Positions 11,024 to 11,779 of a stretch of 11,779 nucleotides of DNA are shown here, piece by piece. Within the stretch, counting starts at the first letter, position 1. The number at the start of each line of letters is the position of its first letter. Both the position numbers and the translations under genes were made by a program. The notes beneath the pieces were generated by a model. It worked only from the letters and a program-made list of their open reading frames with translations. It was not told the DNA's origin and did not search any database. The DNA is from JBEKJU01 sp050011095 (GTDB taxonomy: Bacteria > Desulfobacterota > Syntrophorhabdia > Syntrophorhabdales > WCHB1-27): the NCBI GenBank assembly GCA_050011095.1, contig JBEKJU010000092.1, positions 1 through 11,779 on the forward strand. Direction: 5' to 3'.

Positions 11024-11779
11024 TCACGGTTGCGGGGTCTGCATCACGGCAAAATCGCCGGTCACGTTGACCACTGCCCAGGCAGTGTGCGTCTTCGGGT
11101 CGACCCCATAGGTGCCCAGGGGATAGGCCCCGTTCCACGGGCCGAGGATGAAGTTCTTGCTGCCCGCCTTGACCCAGTTGCCTTTAGCATCCTTGGTAAC
11201 CAGGACAAGCTTGCCCCTTTTGAGCATGTCCGCGCTCATGCGAACGCCCGGATCGTAGGTCATGGAGAGGGCGTACGTGTCGGTGGTGGTGTTGCCCACG
11301 TCGGTCATGCCCCAGAGGGTCAGGACGTCGCTACTCAGCAAGCCTTCCGGACCCAGGTCCCAGCCGTCCCTCGGGGCCCAGCCGGTGTTCACGGCCTTCG
11401 TCAGCGCGCGGCCGCTGTGGTCCGTCACGGTGCTCCCGTTCGTGCCGCCCAGGATCTCGGCGCTGGTCCCAAAAAAGCCGGACCCTGCCGGGATCGCATC
11501 CTGCACGGTCGTGTAGGGCTGACCCTGGGCTACCAGGAATTCCTTTCCATTGAGGCTGTAGCCGAAGGTCTCACGCTTCTGCCAGTTGCCCGTGAGGGCC
11601 GGCGTGGTCAGGATATTCGACCCGTTTCCGTTTGAGTTCACGGCGTAGTAATCGACGGTGACCTTCGGGCCGTCGACCGTCACGATATAGTAGGGGATCC
11701 AGTAGAGGTCCTGTGAAATTTCCGTCTGCCGCGTGTGCCCAAAGGCAGGTACGTCGTAGGTGATATCGTTCGCGGGAAT
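11024..11779 (-). CDS. C-terminal part of a probable metallophosphoesterase-family protein (cut by window edge)
   Basis: The frame is open from the right edge (IPANDITYDVPAFGHTRQ at 11779 onward) to a TGA at 11024-11026, so at least 251 residues are present and the N-terminus lies outside the window. A GTG at 11683 lies inside the frame and is not the true start. The segment YYIVTVDGPKVTVDYYAV and the end TYGVDPKTHTAWAVVNVTGDFAV resemble, from memory, the C-terminal beta-rich region of calcineurin-like phosphoesterases. The middle is rich in Gly, Thr and Asn and has no cysteine, which suits an exported protein. No metal-binding catalytic motif is visible here, so the assignment is tentative; another secreted beta-sandwich protein remains possible. 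Codon use is strongly GC3-biased, supporting real coding sequence. Confidence 0.7.
   Translation of the reverse strand: MPANDITYDVPAFGHTRQTEISQDLYWIPYYIVTVDGPKVTVDYYAVNSNGNGSNILTTPALTGNWQKRETFGYSLNGKEFLVAQGQPYTTVQDAIPAGSGFFGTSAEILGGTNGSTVTDHSGRALTKAVNTGWAPRDGWDLGPEGLLSSDVLTLWGMTDVGNTTTDTYALSMTYDPGVRMSADMLKRGKLVLVTKDAKGNWVKAGSKNFILGPWNGAYPLGTYGVDPKTHTAWAVVNVTGDFAVMQTPQP

Noticed and set aside
1..11779. tRNA or rRNA genes, CRISPR arrays, insertion sequences
   Set aside because: I saw no cloverleaf-like gene, rRNA signature, regularly spaced repeats, transposase ORF or terminal inverted repeats with target duplications anywhere in the window.

Overview
The window looks like a piece of the chromosome of a strictly anaerobic, high-GC bacterium that degrades aromatic compounds, in the Deltaproteobacteria/Syntrophorhabdales sphere. 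The main reason is a tungsten enzyme and partner ferredoxin that I recognise as BamB and BamC of the class II (ATP-independent) benzoyl-CoA reductase. An electron-transferring Nfn-type ferredoxin:NAD(P) oxidoreductase fusion, a cytosolic molybdenum enzyme of the sulfite oxidase fold and several sigma70-type promoters fit this. The assignment is inferred from gene content only.

Layout. Positions 1-54 hold the last codons of an unknown plus-strand gene. It converges on a minus-strand site-2-protease/CBS membrane protein (68-1201). A 370 bp spacer holds a -10 box, a possible 39-codon leader ORF and copy A of a small repeat, and leads into a sulfite-oxidase-like molybdopterin protein (1572-2171). 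The next spacer (2172-2506) has repeat copy B, a hairpin, a CRP/HcpR-like dyad and a consensus promoter (TTGACA-17-TAGAAT). These face a ferredoxin relic (about 2507-2722) that carries a frameshift, an in-frame stop and a lost cluster cysteine. Then comes a plus-strand operon: a stand-alone response regulator (2946-3347), a receiver-PAS-histidine kinase (3396-4907) and the NfnA-NfnB fusion (4919-7192), followed by two strong hairpins.

From 7300 to 7727 there is only a weak small ORF. The minus strand then carries bamB (10293-8284) and bamC (8261-7728), transcribed together from a consensus promoter at 10364-10392. The 10393-11023 spacer has no convincing gene, but it holds repeat copy C, a palindrome and two adjacent long inverted repeats. 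The window ends inside a minus-strand gene (11024-11779) whose C-terminal region resembles that of metallophosphoesterase-family proteins.

How it may work together (inference). BamBC reduces benzoyl-CoA to the diene with low-potential electrons. The Nfn fusion exchanges electrons between ferredoxin, NADH and NADPH. The soluble two-component pair co-transcribed with Nfn is a candidate redox or metabolic sensor for that electron pool. The dead ferredoxin just upstream may once have belonged to the same sensing locus. The most unusual points are this relic with its intact-looking regulatory region, the three-copy intergenic motif and the structured non-coding block upstream of bamB.
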